A stretch of DNA of 64,000 bases from Neolewinella agarilytica (GTDB lineage Bacteria > Bacteroidota > Bacteroidia > Chitinophagales > Saprospiraceae), in NCBI RefSeq assembly GCF_900110645.1, contig NZ_FOFB01000017.1, positions 85,018 through 149,017 of the forward strand. The letters run 5' to 3'. The translations under genes were made by a program, and so were the position numbers. Shown here one piece after another: positions 45,225-56,000 of the stretch. The first letter of the stretch is position 1; the number at the start of each line of letters is the position of its first letter. The notes under the pieces were generated by a model. The model was not told where the DNA came from. It did not search any database and saw only the letters and a program-made list of their open reading frames with translations.

Positions 45225-47825
45225 GTGAAAAACTACTACCAAAACATACGCCAGGCATTTGTGCTGGTTCTTTTTCTCGCCGTTTCCGGGGGGATGCTTT
45301 TCGCCCAGGGTACGCTTTCCGGCAAAGTTACTGACACAAAAGGTGAAGGCTTAATTGGCGCCAGTATTCTTATCAAGAGTACCTCTTCCGGTACCGTTAC
45401 GGACTTTGATGGCAATTACACGGTCTCGGTTCCTGCCGGAGATCAAATGATTGTCATCTCCTATACCGGCTACGCTACTCAGGAAATGACACTTTCGGTG
45501 CGAAACGGCCAATCCTACACAGAGAACATTATTCTGAATGCGGATAACCTTCAACTGGATGAAGTGGTAGTGACCGGTAGTTTTACCGGCCGTACCCAGA
45601 AGGCGTCTCCAATGTCCATTACGTTGATCGGAACGGAACAACTACAACGCCTAAGTAGTAATTCTCAGGCTGACATCCTCCGGACGGTGCCAGGTATTAC
45701 CGCCGAGGGTGGGGGAGGAGAAGTGGCTTCCAACGTCTTCGTTCGTGGTTTGCCTTCGGGAGGACAGTACCAGTTTACGCCCCTTCAGGTGGATGGGCTT
45801 CCGGTGCTTAGTACTTTCGGCCTGAACTCTTCGGCGCATGATGTGTATTTCCGCAACGACATCGGTATTCGAAACCTTGAGTTTACCCGGGGTGGTTCTT
45901 CCACCCTGTTCGGTGCGGGCAGTGTAGCGGGTATTATTAACTATTCCAGCATCACCGGTACGGCGACGCCAAAGAATACCGTGCAGCTTGAATGGGCGGA
46001 AGGCGGCCGTGCTAAGGTTGATGTACTTTCTTCCGGCCCATTGGCCGAGAACCTGTTCTACGCTGTTTCCGGCTTCTACCGCTACGACGAAGGGCCACTG
46101 GAGACGGGGCTCCCTACGCGTGGCCACCAGGTGCGCGCTAATATCAAGAAGCTGTTTAACGAAGGCAATAGCTCCTTTACCGTCTTCGCACAGTCCATTA
46201 ATGACAATGTGCAGTTCTACCTTCCTTACCCATTGGCTAACGACAGCGGTCAGCGCGAGCGACCCATCGGTAACGACGGCGAAACGGTATTTACTACCCT
46301 GACTGACCAGGCTACGGATTTCTCCTTCGATACACCAAACGGCCGTTTTAACTCACCCATCGAGAACGGTGTCTCTACCAGCGGAGGTTACCTGATGGCG
46401 GAACTTAAGCACAGCTTTGATAATGACGTTCGGCTGAGCGTCAAGGCTAAATCCGCAAAATATGACCACAACTTCAACCTCTTTCTTGACGGGGATGGTG
46501 TGCGTAACGTACCTGAATCTGCTTCCGTATACCTGAATAACCGGGATTTGCCCGATAACGGCACTTTCACTTATGTTGATGACGGCACGACCCTTGGTGC
46601 TAACGACCTCCTTTTCGAGAACCGCATCCTTGATCGTGCCCGACCAATGGAAGAAACAGTGGGCGAAATTCAGCTGAGTAAGACTTCCGGAGATCACACC
46701 TTCAGCGTCGGCACCTTCCTCTCTGACACTCGTGCTGAAGACAATAACTGGATCCTTAATTTTCTGGGTGATTTTAGTAATTCACCTCGCGTGGTTAATC
46801 TGACTTATGACGATAACGGTGAAATGGTTAACTACAGCACGGGTGGTTTCATCAGTGGTCGGCAGACTTCCAACAACGTTCTCCGCAGCACTAAAGTGGC
46901 CTTCTTCGCTGGTGATCAGTATCAGGGGGAGCGCTTCAGCTTTGATGTAGGCCTGCGTTGGGAAAAAGCTTTTGGCGACATTTCCAAGGAGACCGGTGTA
47001 GGCAGTAATACCTTTAACAAGGGCAAGGTGAGCGCCAGCGACGTAGCCGTAGCTGTAGCCGGCCTGTACAAAGTAAATCCCGCGCTAAACGTCTACGCCA
47101 ATGCTTCCCGTGGCTACTTCTTCCCCGAACTGCGGGGAGTGGGTTTCTCTTCGCCAGGTCAGACGCTTTCTTATGAGACCGAATCCATCATTCAGGGTGA
47201 ACTGGGCATGAAGTATGGTAAGGACAAATTTGCCGCTACCGCCGCACTCTTCCTGGTTAACCTCAATGATCGCCGTAACATAGATTTCGTTAACGACCCC
47301 AATAACCCTGGTAGCGTCATTGAGCAGGTCCGTGTGCAGAGTACGCGCACCTTTGGTCTGGAGACAAGCCTCAACTACGCGGTGAGCGAAGCATTCAGCC
47401 TCTACGGTAACCTGACCCTGCAGAGCCACGAGTTTACTAAGGTGGAAGGCAACGATGAGCAGGTGGGCAATAAGCTCCGTCGCCAACCCAACGTCATGGG
47501 CCTGGTGGGTGGCATGTATGATAATGGAACTATTGACGCAAGTGCTTCCGCCAATTTTCTGGGTAAGAAATTTGCCAACGACGCCAACACCGTCGAGCTG
47601 GATGGATATAATATTGTTCGCCTGGACGGTGGCTATACCTTCGACCTTGGCAAGAAGCAATCTCTGCGCCTCGGCCTCTCTGTCTTTAACCTGCTGGATT
47701 CTGCAGGGGTAACAGAAGGTTCTCCCCGTCAGGCAGATGCTCAGGCAGGTGGTGTGAGTGCGTTTTTTGTCGGTCGGCCCATACTGCCCCGCCGAATCTT
47801 CATCCGCGCTGCTTTCAATTTCTAA
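45225..47825 (+). CDS. TonB-dependent outer-membrane receptor
   Basis: 866 residues from GTG 45225 (TTG 45210 is an alternative). A signal peptide (FVLVLFLAVSGGMLFAQ) precedes a carboxypeptidase-regulatory-like domain (GTLSGKVTDTKGEGLIGASI, ITLTVP-like core), the TonB box and plug (LDEVVVTGSF, ADILRTVPGITAEGGG, NVFVRGLPSGG), and a 22-strand barrel ending in FIRAAFNF. Unlike SusC systems, no SusD partner follows, so it fits small-molecule uptake better than large polysaccharide capture. It is first in the putative glycosylglycerate cluster; 119 bp with two hairpins separate it from the hydrolase. Confidence 0.93.
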   Translation: MKNYYQNIRQAFVLVLFLAVSGGMLFAQGTLSGKVTDTKGEGLIGASILIKSTSSGTVTDFDGNYTVSVPAGDQMIVISYTGYATQEMTLSVRNGQSYTENIILNADNLQLDEVVVTGSFTGRTQKASPMSITLIGTEQLQRLSSNSQADILRTVPGITAEGGGGEVASNVFVRGLPSGGQYQFTPLQVDGLPVLSTFGLNSSAHDVYFRNDIGIRNLEFTRGGSSTLFGAGSVAGIINYSSITGTATPKNTVQLEWAEGGRAKVDVLSSGPLAENLFYAVSGFYRYDEGPLETGLPTRGHQVRANIKKLFNEGNSSFTVFAQSINDNVQFYLPYPLANDSGQRERPIGNDGETVFTTLTDQATDFSFDTPNGRFNSPIENGVSTSGGYLMAELKHSFDNDVRLSVKAKSAKYDHNFNLFLDGDGVRNVPESASVYLNNRDLPDNGTFTYVDDGTTLGANDLLFENRILDRARPMEETVGEIQLSKTSGDHTFSVGTFLSDTRAEDNNWILNFLGDFSNSPRVVNLTYDDNGEMVNYSTGGFISGRQTSNNVLRSTKVAFFAGDQYQGERFSFDVGLRWEKAFGDISKETGVGSNTFNKGKVSASDVAVAVAGLYKVNPALNVYANASRGYFFPELRGVGFSSPGQTLSYETESIIQGELGMKYGKDKFAATAALFLVNLNDRRNIDFVNDPNNPGSVIEQVRVQSTRTFGLETSLNYAVSEAFSLYGNLTLQSHEFTKVEGNDEQVGNKLRRQPNVMGLVGGMYDNGTIDASASANFLGKKFANDANTVELDGYNIVRLDGGYTFDLGKKQSLRLGLSVFNLLDSAGVTEGSPRQADAQAGGVSAFFVGRPILPRRIFIRAAFNF

Positions 47826-47848
47826 AAAACTCAGGCCCTTAGCCTAAT

Positions 47849-47930
47849 TGGTTTTCCGGGGAAAACCATACAGGTTTAATTTATTACCAGTGACTTTGAG
47901 GGGAGGCCTTTAAGTCTCCCCCTCCTTTCA
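47849..47930 (+). repeat. Two hairpins in the receptor-hydrolase spacer
   Basis: GGTTTTCCGGGGAAAACC (from 47849) and GAGGGGAG...CTCCCCCTC (47898-47925). They could attenuate transcription or set receptor:enzyme ratios by mRNA processing. Neither has a proper T-run. Confidence 0.5.
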
Positions 47931-47944
47931 GTATTAACACAAAT

Positions 47945-49255
47945 ATGTCTACAGAACAACTGATCGCCAATTCCATAGCTGTACTGAACGCCAATTGGCG
48001 GGATGGATTCACCGTCCCCTCTGGCCAGCTTTACCCTTTTCAGTGGAATTGGGATTCTGGATTTACAAGCATCGGAACCTGCTTATTTGACCTCGGCCGC
48101 GCTCTGCTGGAGATGGAAACACTCTTTACCGGGCAGTGGGACAATGGCCTGGTTCCCCACATTATTTTCCATTCCGAAAAGGAAACTACCTATTTTCCTA
48201 ACTTCGATTTTTGGGAAACTACCGTAAACGCCGGTGCTCCGCAAAAGCCCAAAACATCTGGTATTACCCAACCTGCTGTTCATGGTTTTGTGCTGCAGCA
48301 CTTGCTTAACCGCTTTCCCAATGAGGAAAAGGTGAAGGCCTGGGTTCAGCGTTTATTTCCCAAGGTTGTGGCCTATCATCGCTTCCTCTATACCTACCGC
48401 GACCCCCATCATGAGGGGCTCATGTTTATGTTTCACCCCTGGGAATCCGGACGGGATAACTCTCCATTATGGGACGAGTCCATGGATCGTATCGTAATTG
48501 ATAAAGCTACCTTACCCGCTTACACGCGACGTGATACCAAGATCGCTGCAGCCGACGAACGACCGACGGCTGATCAATATGACCGCTACGTATACCTCCT
48601 CGAACTAGGGAAAAAGCACCAATACGACGGCCCCGGCATTGCTGAAGAAAGTCCCTTTCTCGTTCAGGACACCATGATGAACGCCATCCTGATAAAGTCC
48701 AATGCCAGCCTGATTCGCATCGGTGAACAGTTCGGATTTGACGTTGGAGAATTGAAAGAGTGGCAGGCCCAATCGATACCTGCCTATCAACGTAAATTCT
48801 GGAATGAAGATCTGCAAACGTTTACGGGGTATGACCTTCGTGGTGAAAAACAGATCATTGGGAAGGAAATTGGGGCGTTGGTGTCTCTGACCGCTGGCAT
48901 CGCTGATGAGAAGCAGGCTACAGCGCTGAAAACTTATCTCCAGCAATTGCACGACCGTGGCTTCTACTTATGCCCCAGCTTTGACGTAGACAGCCCCCGC
49001 TTCGATTCCAAGCGCTACTGGCGCGGGCCCATTTGGCCGCACATGAATTGGCTGGTTCACCAGGGACTGCAGAATTATGGCTTCAACGATCTGGCTGATA
49101 TTGTCCGCGCTGATGCAATTCACCTGATCCGTGAGCATGGTTTCTATGAATACTTCGAATCGAATAAAGCACAAGCCGCATCTTTAACCCAGGGTTACGG
49201 CGGAGACCAATTTTCCTGGACTTCAGCCGTCCTCCTCGATTTTTTAGACGCCTGA
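47945..49255 (+). CDS. GH63-type glycoside hydrolase, candidate glucosyl-/mannosylglycerate hydrolase
   Basis: 436 residues, no signal peptide: cytoplasmic. It has an (alpha/alpha)6 barrel pattern with QLYPFQWNWDSGFTSIG at the start, HPWESGRDNSPLWD (candidate acid Asp171), YWRGPIWPHMNWL, and HGFYEYFESN (candidate Glu402) near GYGGDQFSWTSA. Size and motifs match the MGH-type GH63 enzymes (Thermus mannosylglycerate hydrolase and mycobacterial glucosylglycerate hydrolase, about 420-450 residues), not the much larger GH63 processing glucosidases. Downstream sugar kinase and glycerate kinase support hydrolysis to hexose plus glycerate. The exact sugar is unknown. Confidence 0.8.
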   Translation: MSTEQLIANSIAVLNANWRDGFTVPSGQLYPFQWNWDSGFTSIGTCLFDLGRALLEMETLFTGQWDNGLVPHIIFHSEKETTYFPNFDFWETTVNAGAPQKPKTSGITQPAVHGFVLQHLLNRFPNEEKVKAWVQRLFPKVVAYHRFLYTYRDPHHEGLMFMFHPWESGRDNSPLWDESMDRIVIDKATLPAYTRRDTKIAAADERPTADQYDRYVYLLELGKKHQYDGPGIAEESPFLVQDTMMNAILIKSNASLIRIGEQFGFDVGELKEWQAQSIPAYQRKFWNEDLQTFTGYDLRGEKQIIGKEIGALVSLTAGIADEKQATALKTYLQQLHDRGFYLCPSFDVDSPRFDSKRYWRGPIWPHMNWLVHQGLQNYGFNDLADIVRADAIHLIREHGFYEYFESNKAQAASLTQGYGGDQFSWTSAVLLDFLDA

Positions 49256-49259
49256 ACTT

Positions 49260-50825
49260 ATGAATTATTTTGACTATGCCATTATTGCCATTTATCTCTT
49301 GGTCTTTCTCTGGCTGGGGAGGAGGTTTAGCGAGAATTCCTCCGGGGAAGACTACTTTCTGGGTGGGAAATCCTTTGGCTGGGCGGCATTGTCCATCAGT
49401 ACGGCTGCTACTCAGTTATCGGCCATCAGTTTCGTCTCTGCCCCTGCTTTCGTAGGGTTAAAGGAAGGTGGCGGAATGATCTGGCTGACCTATGAGTTTG
49501 CCGTCCCGATCGCGATGCTCTTTCTGATGGCTTTTCTGATTCCGCCACTTTTCAACGCTAAGATCGTAAGCGTTTACGGCTACCTTGAGAAGCGTTTCGG
49601 TCGCTCTACCCGCGTCTTGCTCAGTGGTGTGTTCCAGATTAGCCGGGCTTTTGCCACCAGCGTAATGATTTACGCTATCGCTTTGATTCTAACCAGTGTA
49701 ATGGCCATTCCCATGTGGCAGACTATCCTGGGTATCGGGGCTGTTACATTGGTGTATTCCCTGCAGGGAGGTATGAAGGCCGTTGTTTACGGGGACGTAA
49801 TTCAGATGATCGTTCTCACCGTAGGTATCGTTATCTGTCTCGGCTTTGGAATCTACTACCTTGGTGGCTGGGGAGAGTTCGTCACCAAAGTCGACCCTGC
49901 CCGCCTGAAAGCGGTAGACTTCGGTAATATGGGCCTGCAAAAGGGGGATGAGTTTGGCTTCTGGCCCATGCTCATCGGTGGTTTTTTTCTCTACGCCTCC
50001 TATTACGGTACGGATCAGAGCCAGGCACAACGCCTGTTTTCTGCCGGGAGCAAAGACGTCCTGAACAAGACGCTGCTCTGTAATGGTTTGATGCGGTTTC
50101 CAATCACTCTCACCTACTGCCTTATGGGGCTGGTCATTGGCACCTTGATTATTCAGGATCCTGCCTTCCGCGCCGCTGTTCCAATCGAGAAGCCCGACCT
50201 TATGGTGCCGGTTTTTATCCGTGATTATTTGCCACATGGTATCATTGGCTTATTGATGGTGGCTATCTTCTCGGCGGCGATGTCTTCACTCAGTTCCGCA
50301 ATTAATTCTCTCAGTGCAGCGACGGTAGAAGATTTTTTTCACTCCAGAAAGGCGCTAAGCAATAAAGAGTATATGTCCTACTCCAAGCGCGCTGCGCTAT
50401 TCTGGGGAGTGGTATGTATTGTTTTGGCTTTTTTTACCGGTGATATTGCCAAAACGGTTATTGAAGCTATCAATAAAATCGGTTCCGTTTTTTACGGACC
50501 CATTCTGGCGACTTTCATCGCCGCCATTGGCTTCAAGCGTATTCACGGACGAGCCATTAATCTTGGTATTCTCGCCGGTGTATTGGTCAATGTTTATCTC
50601 TGGCTGTGGGTGCCGGCGGTCTTCTGGTTCTGGTGGAACGCCGTCGGGGCAGTTGTCACTCTTCTGGTGGGCTCTCTGGCGAGTTATGTTATTGCCCGGA
50701 AGGCAGCTGAGGAAACCTTCATTGAGCCAACCTACGAGGTCGACTGGTCAAAGGCAGGGGGGCTACTCGGCTTTTTTCTCTTAATCGTTTTGTTCAGCAT
50801 TTACTTCCCTAATCTGTTGGCATGA
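49260..50825 (+). CDS. Sodium:solute symporter (SSS/SGLT family)
   Basis: 521 residues, 13-14 helices. The N-terminal signature (GEDYFLGGKSFGWAALSIST), AISFVSAPAFVGL and the late SSAINSLSAATVEDF region (Na+ site Ser pair) mark the SSS family. It starts 4 bp after the hydrolase, so it is co-translated with it. It would bring the substrate of the TonB receptor across the inner membrane with Na+, which the Nqr pump in this genome supplies. The substrate is inferred from neighbours. Confidence 0.92.
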   Translation: MNYFDYAIIAIYLLVFLWLGRRFSENSSGEDYFLGGKSFGWAALSISTAATQLSAISFVSAPAFVGLKEGGGMIWLTYEFAVPIAMLFLMAFLIPPLFNAKIVSVYGYLEKRFGRSTRVLLSGVFQISRAFATSVMIYAIALILTSVMAIPMWQTILGIGAVTLVYSLQGGMKAVVYGDVIQMIVLTVGIVICLGFGIYYLGGWGEFVTKVDPARLKAVDFGNMGLQKGDEFGFWPMLIGGFFLYASYYGTDQSQAQRLFSAGSKDVLNKTLLCNGLMRFPITLTYCLMGLVIGTLIIQDPAFRAAVPIEKPDLMVPVFIRDYLPHGIIGLLMVAIFSAAMSSLSSAINSLSAATVEDFFHSRKALSNKEYMSYSKRAALFWGVVCIVLAFFTGDIAKTVIEAINKIGSVFYGPILATFIAAIGFKRIHGRAINLGILAGVLVNVYLWLWVPAVFWFWWNAVGAVVTLLVGSLASYVIARKAAEETFIEPTYEVDWSKAGGLLGFFLLIVLFSIYFPNLLA

Positions 50826-51748
50826 GAGGAGATATAGTCGCGGTAGACATCGGTGGCAGCCACATCAGCTCCTTACTGGTTAACGAAGGAGCAAATGGTT
50901 ACGAGCGGTGCAGTCCGCTGTTTACGAATAAGGTAGACGGCGGAGCTTCCCGGGAGAGGATACTGTCCGAATGGCGGGAACACCTTAACAATACCATCGC
51001 CCGTTCGGCAAACTTTTCCGGCCGGATTGCCGTCGCTATGCCGGGGCCTTTTGATTATGAGCGGGGTGTTGGGCTGTTCTCGTCTGGCGGAAAGTTTTCC
51101 CGCTTGCAGGGCACCAGCCTTCGGGAAGCTTTTGTGGGCGCTGCCGCAGGTGCAATGAGGGATGGAAGGAGCAAAGACAGAACGGTAAATTTTGCTAATG
51201 ATGCCGCTTGCTTCGGTCTGGGCGCAAGCAAAAAGATTGACCCGGACAGACAACAGAGCGCTATCGCTATTACGCTCGGGACGGGCGTCGGCTCGGCTTT
51301 CATCCGTCATGGCAGCCTGGTCACCTCCGGCCCCGGAATCCCGCCCGGGGGGGAGGTCTACGCCCAACCATTCCATGACGCTTCAGCCGACGATTATTTC
51401 AGCACCCGCTGGTTTGTCCGCTCCGCCGAAGAAGAATACGGCCTGGTGGTGGCAGGGGTTAAGGAACTTCTGGAAACAGCTGATCCGAAGGCCCTGGCGG
51501 CAATCTTTTCCACCTTTAACCATAATCTGCATCAGCTCCTGCAGCCACTCTTTACCGCTTTTCAACCGGATAACCTTCTGATTGGTGGCAACATTGCCCG
51601 GGCCTGGCCGTACTTCGCTCCGGAGTTAGAGGCCTGGCTCGCCCCCCGTTCTATCCGGCTTCACCAGGCGCTCGACGGGGAAAGTTCTGCCTGCCTCGGT
51701 GCTGCGATGGCCTGCTTCCCATTACCCGATAAAACCGGCCAACGATGA
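50822..51748 (+). CDS. ROK-family sugar kinase (divergent)
   Basis: 308 residues, overlapping the symporter by 4 nt. The N-terminal phosphate-binding motif is VAVDIGGSHISSLL; AITLGTGVGSAFI is the second. The catalytic region reads NDAACFGLG. The usual ROK zinc motif (CxCGxxGCxE) is absent and the stretch after GPGIPPGGE is atypical, so it is a divergent member. A glucokinase or mannokinase acting on the hexose released by the upstream hydrolase is the best guess. An exact dispersed 10-mer lies in frame at 51145-51154. Confidence 0.82.
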   Translation: MRGDIVAVDIGGSHISSLLVNEGANGYERCSPLFTNKVDGGASRERILSEWREHLNNTIARSANFSGRIAVAMPGPFDYERGVGLFSSGGKFSRLQGTSLREAFVGAAAGAMRDGRSKDRTVNFANDAACFGLGASKKIDPDRQQSAIAITLGTGVGSAFIRHGSLVTSGPGIPPGGEVYAQPFHDASADDYFSTRWFVRSAEEEYGLVVAGVKELLETADPKALAAIFSTFNHNLHQLLQPLFTAFQPDNLLIGGNIARAWPYFAPELEAWLAPRSIRLHQALDGESSACLGAAMACFPLPDKTGQR

Positions 51749-52848
51749 ACATCCTCATTGCCCCCGACAAATTCAAGGGCTCCCTCAGCGCCCACGAAGT
51801 ATGCGTGGCTATCGCAGCGGGTCTGCGGACGAACTATCCGGATGCTGATATTCGTTCCGCACCATTGGCGGACGGTGGTGACGGCACCCTTGCTGTTCTC
51901 AACCAATATTTGCACCTGCGTCCGCGCCTGATTCAAACCTGCGATCCGTTTGGCCGGGCACTGGAGGCCGTTTACCTGGAAAATGATGATGCGGCTTTCA
52001 TCGAAGTCGCCGCCGCCAGCGGGCTGGTGCTGCTCAGCCCGGCAGAAAGAAACCCGTTGCTGACCAGTACTTTCGGTACGGGGGTGCAGTTGCGGGATGC
52101 ACTGGTAAGAGGTAAAAAAAATATCTCTCTCCTGCTCGGCGGAAGCGCTACTAATGACCTCGGTCTGGGGATCGCCGAAGCACTGGATTTTACCTTTTTC
52201 GATGGCCGCGGCAAGCAAATCCGGCCCACCGGGAAGAACCTGGCGGATATCCGGCGGATTAAACTGCCCGACTACCGGCCGTGGGAAGACACCGAAATTA
52301 CTCTCCTGTGCGACGTTGACAACCTCCTCTGCGGCCCCTCCGGAGCCGCCCGGATGTATGCTGCCCAGAAAGGTGCTGATGAGGCAGCCATTGAACAGTT
52401 GGAGCGCGGTGCAAGCCACGTCGCGAGTTTAATTGAAGCTATGACCAACCAGTCCGTCCTTGATCTGCCCGGCGCCGGTGCAGCCGGCGGTATTGGTGCA
52501 GGTTTGGTGGGCTTACTCGGCGCTAAAATGACTCCTGGTTTTGACCTCATCGCAGAACAAACCCAACTGGATGAAAAGATCAAGTGGGCAGATGTCGTGA
52601 TCAGTGGTGAAGGGCAACTGGATGAGCAGTCGTTACGTGGAAAAGTCGTGGGGGGCATCCTGAATCGTTGCGCGCAGACAGGGACGGACTGTTACCTTTT
52701 TGCTGGTCGCTCAACGCTGAGGGCCGGGGCTTTGGCGGGCTCCGTATCCGTATTCGAAATCATGGAAATCGCACCAGGCGTTGAAGCTGCGATGAAGGAC
52801 GCAAGGGAATACCTGACGAAGTTATCCCAAAAATTAGTTATCCATTAA
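51745..52848 (+). CDS. Glycerate kinase (GarK/GlxK type)
   Basis: 367 residues, overlapping the ROK gene by 4 nt. Signature: MNILIAPDKFKGSLSAHEV, PLADGGDGTL, LLGGSATNDLGLGIAEAL, LPGAGAAGGIGAGLVGLLGA, VVISGEGQLDEQSLRGK. This family phosphorylates D-glycerate, usually to 2-phosphoglycerate, for entry to glycolysis. Its place at the end of the receptor-hydrolase-symporter-hexokinase operon is the strongest clue that the cluster handles a sugar-glycerate conjugate. A copy of the dispersed 10-mer (51911-51920) is coded within it as Leu-His-Leu-Arg. Confidence 0.95.
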   Translation: MNILIAPDKFKGSLSAHEVCVAIAAGLRTNYPDADIRSAPLADGGDGTLAVLNQYLHLRPRLIQTCDPFGRALEAVYLENDDAAFIEVAAASGLVLLSPAERNPLLTSTFGTGVQLRDALVRGKKNISLLLGGSATNDLGLGIAEALDFTFFDGRGKQIRPTGKNLADIRRIKLPDYRPWEDTEITLLCDVDNLLCGPSGAARMYAAQKGADEAAIEQLERGASHVASLIEAMTNQSVLDLPGAGAAGGIGAGLVGLLGAKMTPGFDLIAEQTQLDEKIKWADVVISGEGQLDEQSLRGKVVGGILNRCAQTGTDCYLFAGRSTLRAGALAGSVSVFEIMEIAPGVEAAMKDAREYLTKLSQKLVIH

Positions 52849-52872
52849 AATCCCCTTCTGGTGAAGGGGATT
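52849..52872. terminator. Hairpin between convergent transcription units
   Basis: AATCCCCTTC / GAAGGGGATT, a perfect 10-bp stem with a 4-nt loop. It starts at the glycerate kinase stop codon. On the minus strand it is followed by TTTTAA, so it may serve the opposite unit as well. Confidence 0.6.
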
Positions 52873-53052
52873 ACCACTTGTCAAACGGCAAGGCAGGAGC
52901 GGCTTCTCTACGTGTCAGCCACGGAGAATGAGGGGATCCATCGTCTGAAGACGAAGGTCTCCGGCAGTGCTTAAAAGGGCAGGGTAAGAACCGGAACCCT
53001 TTTCAGGATTATATTTTACTCCTGGCAACATGGAGAGGAATTGCTCAGTCGC

Positions 53053-56000
53053 TTAGTCCTCTGTATCATCCAACAGTTCCAATAGCCCCCTAAGCGGTAT
53101 GATGGCCTGAGCTGGCCGGTAATAAAGGTCGTAGCGAAGTTCCTGCATGGCTTTTTCGATGCGGAAGACATCGAGTAGCACTTCCAGGTCATTCTCGTCT
53201 TCCGGTAGTAGCCGCGTGCCGTCGGCAGCTTTGCGGTAAGCAGTAAGGAACTCAGCGGAGAGGTAACGGTGGGCCGTGCGCAGCCAGTCTTCCAGGTGGT
53301 CGGCTGTTTCCTGCCGGCAACTTGAAGCCAGGTCTTCGAAGACGAGGCCGGCAGCGTAGCTGATGCTCCGCATCAGGTTAGCGAGATCCTTGGCCGGGCT
53401 ACGACGAAGGCTGCGCTGGCTGAAGGTCCGGTCGGGGTCTCCGTCAAAATTCTGGATGATGAAGTTATCATCGCTCATCGCCACTTGCTCCAGCGTGAAG
53501 TCTCCGTGTATGCGGATCTTGTCGGACTCGATTTTATGGTCGAATATCCGCTTGAGCTTAGTGTGGATGATGGGTTCTTTTTCGATGATTACCTCCCCGA
53601 TAGCGATGGCGTCATCTTCCAGCTCTGACATACTTTTTTTGAGCAGATCAATCGTACTGCGGACATCTCCTTTCAGGCCTGCATAAACACTACGCTGATA
53701 ATGTAAAGAGAGCGGCTCGGGGGCGAAGTTTTTCTCTTCTTTAAGGCCATGCATGATGCTGTGGAAAGCGGCGATGGTCCGGCCAAGATCCGCCAGCTTA
53801 GTGATGAAGAGAGCTCCCAGAATTTGCTGAATCGTGGCGGGCATGTCACTGTACACTACTTCATCCGTGACGGAGATTTCCTCCGGCTTGGCGGTGGGGG
53901 AATCCCGCTGCGGCTGCCGCAGCCGCGTCAGCACATCCTCACCGAAACGATGCAGGTTGCTGCGCACGTAGTCCCAGGCGAGGCCTTCGCTACTGATGCG
54001 GTCTTCGAAAATGGCCAGAGTGGCGTTCACACCCTTTTTAGGGGCAAAGTGAAGGCTGCCAATCACCGTTGGGGCATTGGCGTAGGCAAATCGGTTAAGT
54101 GCCTGCTTCACCTGCAGGTCAGGGACGTTGTTCATATGGACCCTGCGGTAAAATTTGACGTTGTAGTCCTTGCTCTGTAACAGCTGGTATTCCGTTCCGC
54201 TATGAGCAGGCTTAAGTTCCTGTGGGCTGGCGGCGACCATTCTGTCATAACCGATAAACTTCATACCGTCTACTTCTCCAAAGTCCTGGAAGCCGTTGGC
54301 CATTGCGAGGCGGAATTCATCATCCGCCAGCGCATCAATCATCACGAGTTCGCCATACTTGCTGGTGGAAATCCGGCAGATAGCCTCTTCTCGTCTTCCA
54401 TAGTCTATCTCTTCCCGGTAGAGGTCAAAAGCGAGAGGTAACTGAATCATGTCCGGCAGCCCCTCTAAATAGTTTGCTTCCATGAACACCCAGCCATAGT
54501 GCCGCCCTTTGACTTCTTGAATCCACTGGTCAACGACACTTATACCTTCCAGCTGTCCGGCCCGATTGCCCATCCAACTGGTAGACTTCAGATAAGCGGG
54601 TAAGATTTTTTTCTCAAGTTCCCGGAGATTGTTGCGGCTAAAGAGTGTTGTTAGCCCTTCTGATTTCAGGCTGCTGTTGCTGAGGTCCCGTTGATCAGTA
54701 GCACTGGCGCCGAGGGCTTCCAGCTGTAGCCAGTAGTAACCATGCCCCCCAAGCGTAACCGGGTAGGGCTCCCGGGAAATGTCATTGAAATGGGTTTGCC
54801 CGAAAACCTCGCGCACCCGTCGACCTTCAAACTCATTCAAGTTAAGATCAACGGACTGCGGATGGCGACTAAGGTTAATAACAACAACGACCTGCTCTTC
54901 TTCATATTCCCGGATGAAGGCAAGTACGCGGCCATTGTCTGGTTTTAGCCACTGGATAGTTCCCCGGCCAAAAACACGGAAACTTTTCCGCTTGGCCAAC
55001 AGGCGCTTCGTCCAGTTGAGCAAACTGTTGGGCGTTTGCTCCTGCCGACGGACATTAACCCAACGGTAACTGTACTCTGAATCCCGGATGACGGGCAGGT
55101 AAAGGCTGTGTGGGTTGGCCATGCTGAAGCCGGCATTTTCTTGATTGTTCCATTGCATGGGTGTACGGACACCGTCACGATCTTTCAGGTAGTAGTTATC
55201 TCCCATTCCGATTTCGTCTCCGTAGTAAAGAACCGGCGTGCCGGGCAGGCTCATGAGCAGCACGTTGAGCAGCTCAATCTTATTGCGGTCATTGTCCATC
55301 AGCGGCGCCAGCCGGCGGCGAATGCCAACGTTGATGCGGGCCATCGGGTCGGCTGCGTAGGTGCTGTTCATAAAGTCCCGTTCCTCTTCCGTTACCATTT
55401 CCAGCGTGAGCTCGTCGTGATTCCTCAGGAAGGTGGCCCACTGGCAATTTTCCGGTATTTCGGGCGTCTGCTCAAAAATATCCGTGATCGGGTGGCGGTC
55501 TTCCAGCTTCACACTCATATAAAGCCTTGGCATGAGGGGGAAGTGGTAATTCATGTGGCATTCGTCGCCATCACCAAAATAGCTGGCACTGTCTTCCGGC
55601 CACATATTCGCTTCGGCCAGGAAGAGCACATTTTCGTAGTTGTCATCTACGTGCTTACGTAGCTTTTTCAGGTACTCATGGGTTTCGGGTAAATTCTCAC
55701 CATTGGTGCCTTCCCGCTCGAAGAGGTAGGGGATGGCATCAAGGCGGAAGCCATCGATACCCATATTCATCCAGTAATCGAGAATTTCGATGATTTCCCG
55801 CTGCACGTCCGGGCTGTCGTAGTTCAGGTCCGGCTGGTGGCTGAAGAAACGGTGCCAGTAGTATTGGTTGGCAACGGGGTCCCAGGTCCAGTTGCTCGTT
55901 TCGGTGTCGGTGAAAATGATACGGACATCGGGCCACTTTTCGTCGCTGTCGGACCAAACGTAGTAGTCCCGTTCCTTGCTGCCAATCGGCGCGTTGCGGG

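Noticed and set aside
45225..47825. SusC/SusD-type polysaccharide utilisation locus
   Set aside because: No SusD-like lipoprotein and no secreted glycanases follow; the hydrolase has no signal peptide, so small-molecule uptake fits better.
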